Shown here: positions 11,361 through 22,200 of the stretch, one piece after another | Layout of the letters: the number at the start of each line of letters is the position of its first letter | How positions within the stretch are numbered: position 1 is the first letter of the stretch | Origin: Sporopachydermia quercuum | Lineage: Eukaryota > Ascomycota > Sporopachydermiomycetes > Sporopachydermiales > Sporopachydermiaceae | Length of the DNA stretch: 64,000 bases | NCBI GenBank assembly: GCA_001599295.1 | Contig: BCGN01000002.1 | Span: forward strand, 2,108,001-2,172,000 | Direction: 5' to 3' | Translations under genes and position numbers: made by a program | Notes under the pieces: model-generated | What the model saw: only the letters and a program-made list of their open reading frames with translations | Told to the model about the DNA's origin: nothing | Database searches by the model: none

Positions 11361-11909
11361 CTAATCATAGACATCGGACGGTAATTTTCTGTCCACCAAT
11401 GCAGTATTACCTCTTCCTCCTTGTCGATCAACTTTGCCCCATCTATCAAACGGATACACTATTCTTGTGACTACACCTTCAACCAATGCAATAGAAATAG
11501 GCCCATAAGTATTACTATCAACTGAGCGTGAACTATTATCACCTTCCACCCATAAATGATACCACTTTATTTTCTCAACCTTTTTGCCGTAGTTGCCCCG
11601 TGTTCTTATTTCATCGCCTGGCACTCCTATCACTCGTTTCGTTACTACAGAATTTGGATCTGTTGGTGATCGTAGAAACACAATGTCTCCTCTCTGCACT
11701 TGATGTGGTATTCTAGCATAGTATTTCCATAGTAGCACTACATCTGATGACCCCAAATTTGAGTCTGGATTCAAAGCTGGATTCATAGAATCGCCGTCTA
11801 TCCTCCCTAAAGTGACAACATGTGTATTCATGAAGGCGGCTACCGGAATCCAGGAGATTCCTATTAGACCGACTTTCAAGGAATGCTTCAGTAGTTGGTA
11901 CGTCGACAT
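11361..11909 (-). CDS. IMP2: Mitochondrial inner membrane signal peptidase subunit 2
   Basis: This 182-residue protein belongs to the S26 (type I) signal peptidase family and matches Imp2 in length (yeast 177). It has an N-terminal hydrophobic segment (about 10-27), then the nucleophile motif GDSMNP with Ser41, then VVTKRVIG with the general base Lys91; both positions equal those of S. cerevisiae Imp2. A later conserved box is WVEGDNSSRSVDS followed by YGPI. Imp2 works with Imp1 on the intermembrane-space side of the inner membrane, removing sorting signals from proteins such as cytochrome c1. The start codon lies only 15 nt after the stop of a candidate small gene on the same strand, so its promoter must lie inside that gene or both share a transcript. 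Confidence 0.95.
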   Translation of the reverse strand: MSTYQLLKHSLKVGLIGISWIPVAAFMNTHVVTLGRIDGDSMNPALNPDSNLGSSDVVLLWKYYARIPHQVQRGDIVFLRSPTDPNSVVTKRVIGVPGDEIRTRGNYGKKVEKIKWYHLWVEGDNSSRSVDSNTYGPISIALVEGVVTRIVYPFDRWGKVDRQGGRGNTALVDRKLPSDVYD

Positions 11910-11924
11910 TTCACCGACTGCAGA

Positions 11925-12366
11925 TTAAAAGAGGTAACCAACCAAGGCTGTAAAAGCAAATACTGCGACTTGTTCTCGTTGGATACCAAATCCACCGAGA
12001 GCTTCACCATATTTATAGCCTTCATAGGTTATGTAATGAAAAATAAATAGCTTTGGTAGCAAATGAAGAGTTGGGTTTCTCTGATGAAGATATTTGTTAC
12101 ATAATCATAAATTCAAAAATCAGTAGGGGTGCTCTGCGAGATAATTTATAACAGGTATATGAATTTGGTGATAAATGAGATGAAGGTAATCGTTGATAAT
12201 ACGGAGGAAACTCAGTTTTCCAACGTTTTACAGCGTTCAATAGTTTAGGACTTTGAATAGGATTCAATTTTGTTGTTTTCCTGTCAATTAATATACGGTT
12301 TCATCAAACAATCAGCCTACTAACATATTTGTTTAGCGCATCTGGTTCCTTTCTAAGATTAAACAT
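11925..12366 (-). CDS. Candidate 65-residue spliced membrane protein just upstream of IMP2
   Basis: Two exons are proposed: 12325-12366 (42 nt, MFNLRKEPDALNKY) and 11925-12080 (156 nt). The 244-nt intron has GTTAGT at its start, and GTAAC followed 14 nt later by CAG at its end; both exons are phase 0. The second exon reads RNPTLHLLPKLF, then TYEGYKYGEALGGFG, then a short hydrophobic tail VAVFAFTALVGYLF before TAA. It has good Gly/Ala codon choice but no internal Met, so it needs an upstream exon. I do not recognise the family; size and composition would suit a small mitochondrial or ER membrane subunit, which is inference. Weak points are the T at intron position 3, the non-consensus branch site, and competing open frames over the same DNA. 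The stop lies 15 nt before the IMP2 start. Confidence 0.42.
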
Positions 12367-12872
12367 AGCAACTAACTAATGCTTTCTCCCCCAAATTCCG
12401 TGAGTAAATAAACTGAATTAGCTTCACATTTTACGTTCATATATCGTATTTCTTTCCATTCATTTCCTCTGTTTCTACTTTCGTTCCAGTACGATACAGA
12501 AAGTTGACTTTCCTGCAAAAGACTGCTCCTCAATGTATGCTCCTGCAAATTGATGCATCTCAATGTATATTCCTGCAAAACTCTCTACAATACCCCTTGT
12601 TAATATTCAATTCACCTAGAATTCTCATTGCTGTAACATATCAACTGACAAACATCTTTTTCATCAGAGATATCACAGCTAACTATCATAGAATAGTCCA
12701 AATAAAATAGGTATTTAATAATTCTCTCATTTGATAAAGTCACAAGTGTATTGCATCAGAAAACTCATCTTATATTAGCTTTTCCGACTTAAGTAATGCA
12801 ATAGTTCTTCCTACCAACACAGTAGCATTGACCACCACAGATCACATATTAGCAAGCGTCTTCACCAGGAAA
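12367..12872. other. Divergent promoter region upstream of RNA15
   Basis: About 500 bp separate the candidate small gene (-) and RNA15 (+). It contains the 30-bp tandem repeat described separately. Open frames of 68 codons on both strands across the repeat are shadows of it. No other element was seen. Confidence 0.45.
12511..12580. repeat. 30-bp tandem repeat, 2.3 copies
   Basis: Units start at 12511, 12541 and 12571 (partial). Each begins tcctgcaaa and the full units share ctcaatgtat near their end; the middle of the unit varies. It lies in the divergent promoter region between the IMP2-side genes and RNA15. Confidence 0.8.
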
Positions 12873-14112
12873 ATGGGAGATAAGGGAACAGTAGTAGCGA
12901 TTACGGGGTTCCCTCGCAATCTAGATGAAGATACAATTAAACGTATGTCTTTATTCCTTATTGAAGTGGCTTTCAGTGACAAATGCTCTAGGCATGACAT
13001 CCTGCCGTTCATATATACTAACTATTATACCTCTAGAGATTGTATCTTCATTTGGTACTGTATCAAACGTAGTTGCCATGAGAGACAATTCTGGAAGATT
13101 TTCAGGCAAATGCGCTGTGGAATATGTCAGTAAGTAGAATATTAAAATGTAGGACGTCCTGGATGTGATGCTCATTACTGGGGTTTGTTGCACTAGTAGC
13201 AATGACCATGTTCATTGTGCATAACGTAATTACTAACTAATCATTACTATAGATTATGAAACAGCAGAAACAGCTGTGAATCTTCTTTCACAGTTGAAAA
13301 GTGAATACTATACATTAACGGCGGAAATTGTTGATACTGAAGGATCATCGCAATCAACAGGAGAGAGAAACAATAAATCAAGAAGAGGTGATGCTAGTAC
13401 ATCGGAAAGGCTCATAGAAGAAGATGCTCAAACACAAGCTAAAAGAATTCTTTCTTTAAACCAAATGGAGGATTCAGCTGGAAGTCAAAAGCAAAAAGAG
13501 GCAATAGAATCGAAAAAATCAGCTACTAACAAAGAGAGTGAATCCGAAGCCCAAGTTCCACCATATGAAGTAAACACTGCCCAGTCATCAATTCTAACAG
13601 TGATACCTCCAGATCAGCTGCTACAGATTCTTTCATCTTTCAAACAAGTACTTGATAGCAATGCCAGCAATCAAGCTCAGATATTCCAAATGCTTAATGA
13701 TCCTACTCAGAGGGAACTAGTTCAGGCTTTAGTACAATGCTTTTTGCTAATGGGATTAATAAATATGGACGTAATAACTACAGCTGTTGCCAATGCACGA
13801 GGAAATGCACCCCTTGATAATTCGTTTGTATCTGGTTCTAGTTCTGCCACAGACTCTTTTCAGTCGCCTCCGCTACCGCCGCCACCTGGTCCGGCTCCAT
13901 CCCAACGGTCAGTTGAGGCTCGAAGGGGTTATGGTTCATATGGCAATTCTGCACCGGTTGCACAAACAACCGGACCTCCTGGATTGGATGCTCAACAGGA
14001 GGGACTTGTCAAACAGCTACTTGCGTTGACTAATGAACAAATCTCACAATTACCTTTTGATCAACAGCAGCAAATATATGAATTAAGGCGGCAATACGGT
14101 GTTTACGCCTGA
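12873..14112 (+). CDS. RNA15: CstF-64 homologue, cleavage factor IA subunit Rna15 (3 exons)
   Basis: Exons 12873-12942, 13037-13129 and 13253-14112 join in phase to give 340 residues (yeast 296). Introns are 93 nt (GTATGT) and 123 nt (GTAAGT); both carry TACTAAC-type branch sites before CTCTAG and CTATAG. The spliced N-terminus is an RRM (about 6-80) with TVVAITGFPRNL as RNP2 and GRFSGKCAVEYV as RNP1. A charged linker leads to the CstF hinge (about 173-224, PPDQLLQILSSF), then a Pro-rich patch, and the C-terminal three-helix domain (about 300-340, GLVKQLLALTNEQISQLPF). Known role: binds A-rich RNA upstream of the poly(A) site, with Rna14, Pcf11 and Clp1, in the nucleus. An upstream frame from 12828 lacks an ATG, so 12873 is the start. 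Confidence 0.94.
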
Positions 14113-16642
14113 ATGTAATATGGCACAACTGAAACATGCTCATGAGACTCCAATTGTGTATCGTTCGGTGACATATCATATAATAGCCAGTCAGTGTAAA
14201 AGCTGTTGCTGACTCACCAGTTAAGAGAGTAAATGTATGATTAATTGCACCACTTTATGTTATGGGCTGGACATTAGCTCGTGTTAGCTCAAATCTAGCT
14301 CTCTATTGACAGGAGAGGTATTAGACGAAATATACCAGATTTGTCTTACCTGTTCAAAAAACATTGTGAAATATTTTCTTGGTATCTTGAAAATTTAGAA
14401 AAATGACCATTGGGAGTGGGATCGTGACAGTTTTTTCTCTGACGACAATTCAGCAAATATATAATGAACGTGCATTGGTCGATTAAGGGTTTTACTTATG
14501 AAATTATGCCAAACAAGCGTTCTGATACATTAGTCATGCCGAATATTTGCATTATTATTCCGATACTAGATTTTGTATATATGTTCATCAAAGCATGCAA
14601 TTTAAGCGGTACTTCATGATAGGAGGTATGGTTTCACAATTAAGTAGAAGTATCTTCCTTAATATCGATCATTTATTTCACTATAAAAACAATGATATCG
14701 AGGCATCTTTTGTACAACTATATTTACTATGTACATTGTAAGCTCTAATAAAAGATACATAGCGGAAATATCACTTGTCTCTGAATCCAGAACGCTTAGA
14801 AAAAGTACAGCATCAGCTGAACTATTCCACCAATTAATTCAATCCAATTATAATCGAGCACCAAACTTATCGTTATCAATAACACATTCATAAGTAGATT
14901 GAAGTAAAATCGTTGAAACGTTATACTCAATGCTTTCTATAATTTGCTTACCGAGTCCCGCATTTCGGTAATAAATTTATTCATTAGAACAAAAGCGGAA
15001 GACTGTATGAAGTATGTGAANAGAATAAAATTAACCTTTAGAAAAGAACGTTTCGGTTATAGACGAAAGTTCGCATTTTGCGGGGTTTTAAGTATTTCAG
15101 ATGCATGAGAGTGCATGAGTAGTTAACTACGAATTACTGGCTGTCAAGGAGTTTGTTTGTCAGATACAGATATATATGATGTGAGTTGATTTAGATATTG
15201 TTCTCAGAATACAACTCAAAAATTAAACAAAGTCAATTGTACTTCCCAATGTTTTCAATGCGGTTGGGCTATTTTGATCGATAATTGTAGGTAAATAGGT
15301 TGTAATTTGTCCTGATATAGGTGATAAGTAACCCCAACGGGAAAAGTTTATTATTTTGTCTGCATATGTTCTCAAAGACACAACACCTACTTGTTTCTAA
15401 ACTCATCAGTAGAGATTTTTGACTACAACATAGATATTAACTATCAAAGAAGTCAGTTCATGTTCCAAAGCTTCATTGATCACACAATATTTTTTAGACC
15501 ACTCTTCTACCTAGTCATCTTGTAGCGTAGTTAATTATTCATTGTTNTTAAAGATCCTCTCCCGAATAAAATTCTGATATGCCAACTCTATTTTTGAATA
15601 TGCATGAGTACTGCATTAGCTATTTTTGAGCCTGTAGCAAGTACCCCCTTTTCGCCTTACTGAATTTCGGTAATAAATAAGACCAGCAAATACCATACCA
15701 ATATTCAATCAAAACAGCTATGAGGTTAAACTATTTTCAAGCTTTTACTAGTAGATTTTNAACTCAGATCGGCCCGATAATTTGAAATTCACACCCTAAG
15801 TTAAACAATGGGATTTCTATATAAAGCTCTATGTAGGAACAAGTAAAATTGGGAGGCCTCGGTAAACGCGTTGTTCTTCAGTTGCTACTGGTAAAATTTT
15901 AACTGGGGATGCATCAGAATACCTTTTTTTTTATAATAATTTAATACTCATAAATNGTTTACTGATTGAATAAGGATTAAATGAATGTGTTTTGCAAGCT
16001 AAAGTTTAAATATTAATATAAAAATCTCTGCAAGTTCTATGCATGTTGTTTATGGATGCAGAAAGCTTATTAATAACCTAAGGAACAACTGTCGGATTAT
16101 CCTAGGCTTCGTGAGCATCTTGGAAATCCATCGGTAGAAAAATCACAGTAATATATTAGATGCTTAATATTAGAAAGTTATAATAAACAGTACCAATCCC
16201 CATCTACTATTGAGTCAAGATTATCCTTTAAACGATACAATTTCTTATTCCCTATCTTCCTACAATAGACGAGGGCTACATTAATAAATTATTGAACCCT
16301 TTTTTCAACCTTCCCTTTTCAGTTCATCTGCCTAAACCTTATCTCACTCATTGGTCACTATAACTTTAAAATAAAGTGATGGTTCCTAAATAACATTCAG
16401 TTAATGTCACAGTATTGATCAACGGAATGAATGACTTGAATAGTTAGTGAAACCTTTAATGATATATGAGAAAATTATATAACTAGGCAATTGCCATCTG
16501 GTTATCATTTAAAAATCTGTAGCATAATCCTTGGAACAAAGAAACGACTTCTTGGGTATACACACGCGTTAGATGTCCGTAATCGAACTATCGTTTGAAC
16601 GAACACAATAATTTGTCTAAACCTATCTGAAAATCCATCAAA
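14113..16642. other. 2.5 kb intergenic region between RNA15 and the acyl-CoA ligase
   Basis: This is AT-rich DNA with several isolated Ns (about 15021, 15547, 15760, 15956). The first few hundred bases should hold RNA15 termination signals. A 64-codon frame at 14547-14741 has no features. An ACGCGT hexamer occurs near 16564, about 80 bp before the next gene. No RNA gene was recognised. Confidence 0.4.
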
Positions 16643-18286
16643 ATGAGAATCTACAAATCTCCTCGACCAGCTATTCCTTTGTTTAAAGGTAATATTGCTC
16701 AGCTCATTCGTGAAATGAGAACACCTGCTACTAATCCTGATAATCCTTTATACATCGATGCTGTCAATGGGGAATCACTATCATACAGGCAAATGCTGAA
16801 ATTCACAGAGAAAATGTCATACAATCTGAAACATTTATATGGGATTGGCTATGATGATGTCGTTACTTTTTTCTGTAATTCTCATGTTTACGTACCCGCT
16901 ATGCATCATGCTATCTTATCAGTAGGTGGTGTAGTATCACCTGCAAACGTTATGTATACACCAGAAGAATTGCTTCATCAACTGGAAATCACAAGACCAA
17001 AACTAATCATCTGCAGACCCTATTTGAAAGAAGTGGCTGAAAAAGCAGTTCAATTGGCTCGGCCGGAGATAGCTAATAATATTCGGGCAGTTGTCACTAG
17101 TCAGGAACTAGTAGTTCAAGTATATGGCGACACTAATGAAGACCATGTGCTTTACCCAATTGAAATAAAGGAAGAAGAAGCAAAGGAAAAATTAGCATAT
17201 CTTTGCTTTTCTTCTGGAACCTCAGGTAAACCGAAGTCTGTTATGACAACTCATGCGAATATCATAGCTCATACTCAACAAATTGCTGATAGTTTACCTT
17301 CATGGGATTCCACATCAGTCCATGCTGCCTGCATACCNTTAACTCACATGCTAGGTTTACTCCTTTATATATATGTATCATCATATATTGGTTCAAGAGT
17401 TGTTACGTTTGAAAAATTTGACTTAGAATTATTACTTCGGAAGATAGTTGAGTATAGAGTAACCCATGCAAGTTTAGTTCCGCCAATGCTAGTTTTGCTT
17501 GCCAAATCTCCAATCACCGATAAGTATAAATCTGAAGTGAACAAAACCTGGAGAGTTATCCTAAGCGCAGCTGCACCTTTATCAAGGTCTTTATGTGAAC
17601 AAGTTAATGAGAAGATCCCAGATGTTAAAATCATGCAAACATATGGTATGACTGAGATTTTACTAACTCACGTCAATGATCCAACCAATTTGACTGATTC
17701 TGGTTCAATTGGATTCTTGATGGCTAATCAACAAGCAAGACTTGTTGATGAAAATGACAATGATGTTCCTGAGGGTGAACGAGGGGAGTTGTTAATAAAA
17801 GGACCTACAATAATGAGAGGTTACCTGAATAACAAACAAGCAACTGAAGAAACTATTACCAAAGATGGTTGGATGAGAACTGGTGATATTGCTCTAAAGA
17901 CACCAGATGATCAATGGTTCATTGTCGATAGAAGAAAAGAATTGATAAAATCAAAGGGGAACCAAGTAGCTCCTGCTGAACTTGAAGCCATATTGCTGCA
18001 ACATCATGGGGTAGCTGATTGTGCTGTCACTGGCTATCATGTACCAGAAGAAGGCACTGAGTTACCAAGAGCATATGTGGTTTTGAAACATCCTCATGTT
18101 CATCCATTAACAATCAAGGAATGGTTTGACAGTAAAGTTGCCAAATACAAACGTTTATTTGGCGGAGTTGTGGTTTTAAACGAAATTCCTAAAAATCCTT
18201 CTGGTAAGATTCTCAGAAGACATCTTAGAGATCGTAAAGATGACTTTGCCCATGGCTTCAGTTTATCAAAAGAGTCCAAATTATAG
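16643..18286 (+). CDS. Acyl-CoA / 4-coumarate-CoA ligase-like enzyme with peroxisomal signal
   Basis: This 547-residue member of the AMP-forming ligase (ANL) family has all core motifs: the phosphate loop YLCFSSGTSGKPKSV (186-200), YGMTE (334-338), GWMRTGD (409-415), the hinge DRRKELIKSKG (429-439), and the catalytic lysine in NPSGKILRR (Lys522). It would join a carboxylic acid to CoA through an acyl-adenylate. The sequence ends in SKL, a textbook PTS1, so it should act in peroxisomes. Length and tail are like yeast Pcs60/Fat2 (543 residues, SKL), but the mid region (LTHMLGLL) differs, and fungal 4CL-like paralogues are an equally good match; the substrate is not assigned. An N at 17339 falls in CCN, which is proline whatever the base. 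No signal peptide or membrane segment is obvious. Confidence 0.9.
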   Translation: MRIYKSPRPAIPLFKGNIAQLIREMRTPATNPDNPLYIDAVNGESLSYRQMLKFTEKMSYNLKHLYGIGYDDVVTFFCNSHVYVPAMHHAILSVGGVVSPANVMYTPEELLHQLEITRPKLIICRPYLKEVAEKAVQLARPEIANNIRAVVTSQELVVQVYGDTNEDHVLYPIEIKEEEAKEKLAYLCFSSGTSGKPKSVMTTHANIIAHTQQIADSLPSWDSTSVHAACIXLTHMLGLLLYIYVSSYIGSRVVTFEKFDLELLLRKIVEYRVTHASLVPPMLVLLAKSPITDKYKSEVNKTWRVILSAAAPLSRSLCEQVNEKIPDVKIMQTYGMTEILLTHVNDPTNLTDSGSIGFLMANQQARLVDENDNDVPEGERGELLIKGPTIMRGYLNNKQATEETITKDGWMRTGDIALKTPDDQWFIVDRRKELIKSKGNQVAPAELEAILLQHHGVADCAVTGYHVPEEGTELPRAYVVLKHPHVHPLTIKEWFDSKVAKYKRLFGGVVVLNEIPKNPSGKILRRHLRDRKDDFAHGFSLSKESKL

Positions 18287-19265
18287 CTTAGTACTCGCTA
18301 GTTAAACCAGCTTACAGAGTGGAGCTTTAATGATTAGTAATGATTTTATGAAAAATTTATGTCTGACTTATTCTTTGATTGATTTGTTTATCGTAGATTT
18401 AGTACAATGAAAAGAGAGTGAGAGATGTGCCAGTGTCACATGCAATAATGGGAGGAGACCTGTTGTCAGTTGAAGCGAGTTTGATGATAGAATGAAAGGA
18501 GTGGTTATTGGATTATGAAAAAGGATTTGTGTGTCCATTTCATTGGTTTATCTGGCTTCAATCAGATGTTTGTGGTATTTTATTTACATCGATTACATGA
18601 TTCTAGTTCTNTGGAACTAATCAGGTTAAATTTGCTGGCTTTGTGCTGCATGATTCTGCAATACTTGAATATGGTGTATCAACCTTAAACTCCTTTCAAA
18701 GATGGAGTTGTAAATCTTTGAATATTAATACTTTCTTCCATTATAGAATATCTAACAATGTAGAAATGGCAAAAGTTATGCATGAAGAAAATAATATGGT
18801 GTCTACTGAATCTTTAGAAATACTGCCTTTCTTACCTACCTTTCACCTAANAAGCAAACTCCAGCCGTCAATACAGTATAAATGCACAATTATGCATCAT
18901 ACTACAAATATGCAAAACACACATACTCATGCATAAACTCCTAATCCTTATTNACCTCATCTGAAGCATTTTTTTGTATTACTTCAAAAATGAGAATCTT
19001 ATAGATTCTTTTTTTCCTTTGCTAAATATCTTTATCCGTCATTAATATTTATCATTGTTTCTCTTCTTATTAACAATACTTTAGTCGAACGCTAACAGCT
19101 TCCATTTGAGAAATCCTTTAATACAGAACGTTTGTTACGTCTGCAGAAATTCCCACAGTTACTCAAAAGCTGTAGTGATTTATTAAAACATCATAACATG
19201 ACAAATGATTTTATTAACCATTTTCAGTCATTGTCCTTATCGTCACAATTATAATCCTACCGGAA
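18287..19265. other. Intergenic region upstream of RPO41
   Basis: This is 979 bp between two plus-strand genes. It contains A/T-rich runs and three Ns. A 97-codon frame at 18643-18936 starts with CTG, has a low-complexity His/Thr tail, and is rejected as a gene. RPO41 promoter elements were not identified. Confidence 0.45.
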
Positions 19266-22200
19266 ATGTCAATAGTCTATAGGAAATTTCCTACAGGCAG
19301 AGCAATTGNATTTTCAAACTGGAGAATATACAGCGAAAATGGGTTTCCTAAACGACATAGGCAATTTGGACAGCTCTTTGGTCGTGAATATTTACATACA
19401 TGCTCCTCTTCCCTCACAACGACATCAACATCAACGTCAATATCAACAGTTCCACCTAAAACCGTCAAACGGCTGAAGAGAACTCATTCATATTCAAAGC
19501 TGATGAAATCTCCTGTTGATAGACAGGAAGTTGAGTTTATTAGGTCTTTCAAATCCAAACTTGACTCCAGTGATGTGTTGAGCTGTTTAGATGCTGTTGT
19601 AAGCTATATATCAAAGAGTTATATTAATAGAATGAGTACAGAAGAAATTCAACCTTTACTTTCACTGATTTTGTTACAAGCTATCAGGCAAGACCAATCC
19701 TTGAAACTATTGCATGATGTTTACTCTCAAATGATCTACTTCAACATCGGGTTTGAGTATTTTGATAGCTCCTCTTTTGCTTGTTTATTGAAACTATTTC
19801 TAGCTAGCGGCGATAGTAATGGAATCACAAAAATAATGAACCATTGGATATTTGTGCTGAAACGTGATGCTGAAACACTTTTACTGGATCCAGGAGTCTT
19901 AACGCCTGAGGAGATCATGACCATAGTAAAGATTTCAAAAGTAGATTTTGATGCAGAAGAAGCAAATAAAAACAGAAGCGTAATTTCTAGGGAGAATAAA
20001 ATGTCGGATAGGCTTGGAATTGTGCATGAAAATGAAATAAATGAGAATGTCAATGAAAATAAGAAAAATAACATTGATAATAGTATCTCAGAAATAAAGA
20101 GCGATGAGAACTTCGGCTCTGGTTCTACAGCATCTATTCGTTTTGCTGAAGATATCATCCAGAAAAAATTCAAGTTTTCATTCGATCCTACAAAGTATCC
20201 ATTTATCAACGCCGATGATTTCTACAATCTTCCTTACTATGAACAATATAAACTACTATCAAAGGACGATCAGCTGCGATTTGATCGCCAATATAGAAAT
20301 TTCTGTTTTACCCGTCAATACCAGTTAGAAACAGGTCTCATCGAGTGCTCGAGGAAGGAGTTTATATATGATATACAGCACAATCAACATATGAGAACAG
20401 GTGTTATATTGAAACTGTGGAGCAATTATATCAACGAATGGGCATCTGATGTTGCAGCATTAATAGANAAGTTTAAAGCTGGTGATTTGGATCAGGCAGA
20501 TGAATTGAACACTGATATCAAGAAACTTAGGAAAGATCTGGAATTATCAACACTATTATTCAGTGTATGCAAACCAATAGACATTGCATATTTGATTATC
20601 ACTGAGACAATGATTTTTCTATCAAATGCGTCGGAGGAAGAGACTGGGTCACCAAGAGTTATATCATTAATAAGAAAGCTNAATAGAAGTTTGAACCAAT
20701 TGATGTTTAAGATGTTTAGAGCCACAGTTGAAGATATTAACAATAATGGGTTAGCCGCCAATGAGGGTACTGGGGATAGATTTAATAGTCTGTTTAGAAG
20801 ATTCCATTGGAATGACGTTGAATTAACCAGAATATCTGCTGGGCTTTTAAATCTTTTAATCAATGTGGCTACTGTGAACATTGTGAATGGAGAAATAGAC
20901 ATGAACTTTGACACTGCTAATAAGACCATACTCACTGACAGCAATTCTACAACTCCTGTGTTCCATACTCAAATTGTTATGTTAAGGGGTAAAAAATATG
21001 GCACTATTGATGTGATACCTCAATTTTATTCATACCTGGGCAAACTGCCTAATATGGAGGGAAAGCTTGACCCTCTCAGCTTCCCAATGTTAATTACACC
21101 AAAATTGAGAACCGGAATCACTTCTGGTGGGCATCACTTTATCCCTGGTCGGCTAGTTTCACATGTGAGATCAGAGGCTGAAGTTTTGAAAGTGATAAGT
21201 GAGTATTCGGACCGTAATAGATTAGACGCTTTATATGCAGCACTGGACGTTATTGGATCCACTGTTTGGGCTGTCAATAGGAATATCTTGAAAGTATTAT
21301 CAGCAGTTATGAAAAATGGGCTCAATTTTCTTGATGTTGCTATAGAAGTCGATAAAAGCCTACTAGAACAATCTGGAGATGCAGGTTTACCTCGGTGGGA
21401 AAGAAGGAAAGCAAAAGCTAAGTATGGGAACCAATTTGCAGAAGCTAACAATAATAAACATATATTATACCTTGCAAACCTGTTTGATAGATCAGGAGAT
21501 CAAATGTTCTTTTCTCCTATCATTGATTTCAGAGGAAGAGTTTATCCTTCTGCTGCTAGTTTTTCATTCATAAACACTGATCATATAAGAGCAATATTTA
21601 TGTTTTGGTATGGAAAACCATTAGGAAGAAAAGGATTAGATTGGTTGAAAGTTCATTTAGCCAATATGTACGGCATTGATAAAGTCTCCTTTAAAGATAG
21701 AATCAAATTTGTTGATGATCATATCAATGAGGTGTTTGATTCAGCAGAAAGGCCATTAGATGGAAAGAAATGGTGGTGCAAAGCTGATAAGCCATGGCAA
21801 GTATTATCTGTGTGTTTTGAGCTGGCTCAAGCCCTTAAAATGAGAAATCCTGAAAATTTTATCTCTCATTTGCCTATCCATTTGGATGGTAGTTGTAATG
21901 GATTACAACATTACGCTGCGCTAGGTAAAGATTATGAAGGAGGGTCACAAGTAAATTTGATAGATAGTGAACTACCCAGTGATATTTATAGTGTAGTATT
22001 GGAATTAGTTAAAAAGCGGATGGAAAATGATAAGGAGGATGGCAATGAAAGAGCTAAGATCATTCTACCTTATATGAATAGAAAGATAGTCAAACAGAGT
22101 GTCATGACGAAAGTTTATGGCTTGACAGTTTACGGTATGAATCAACAAGTATTAGAAAAGCTTAAGGACATTGTTAAACATGAAAAAATGGAAAAGAATG

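Noticed and set aside
18643-18936. 97-codon frame upstream of RPO41
   Set aside because: It has no ATG at its start and no family likeness; repeated Met/His/Thr at the end reflect simple sequence.
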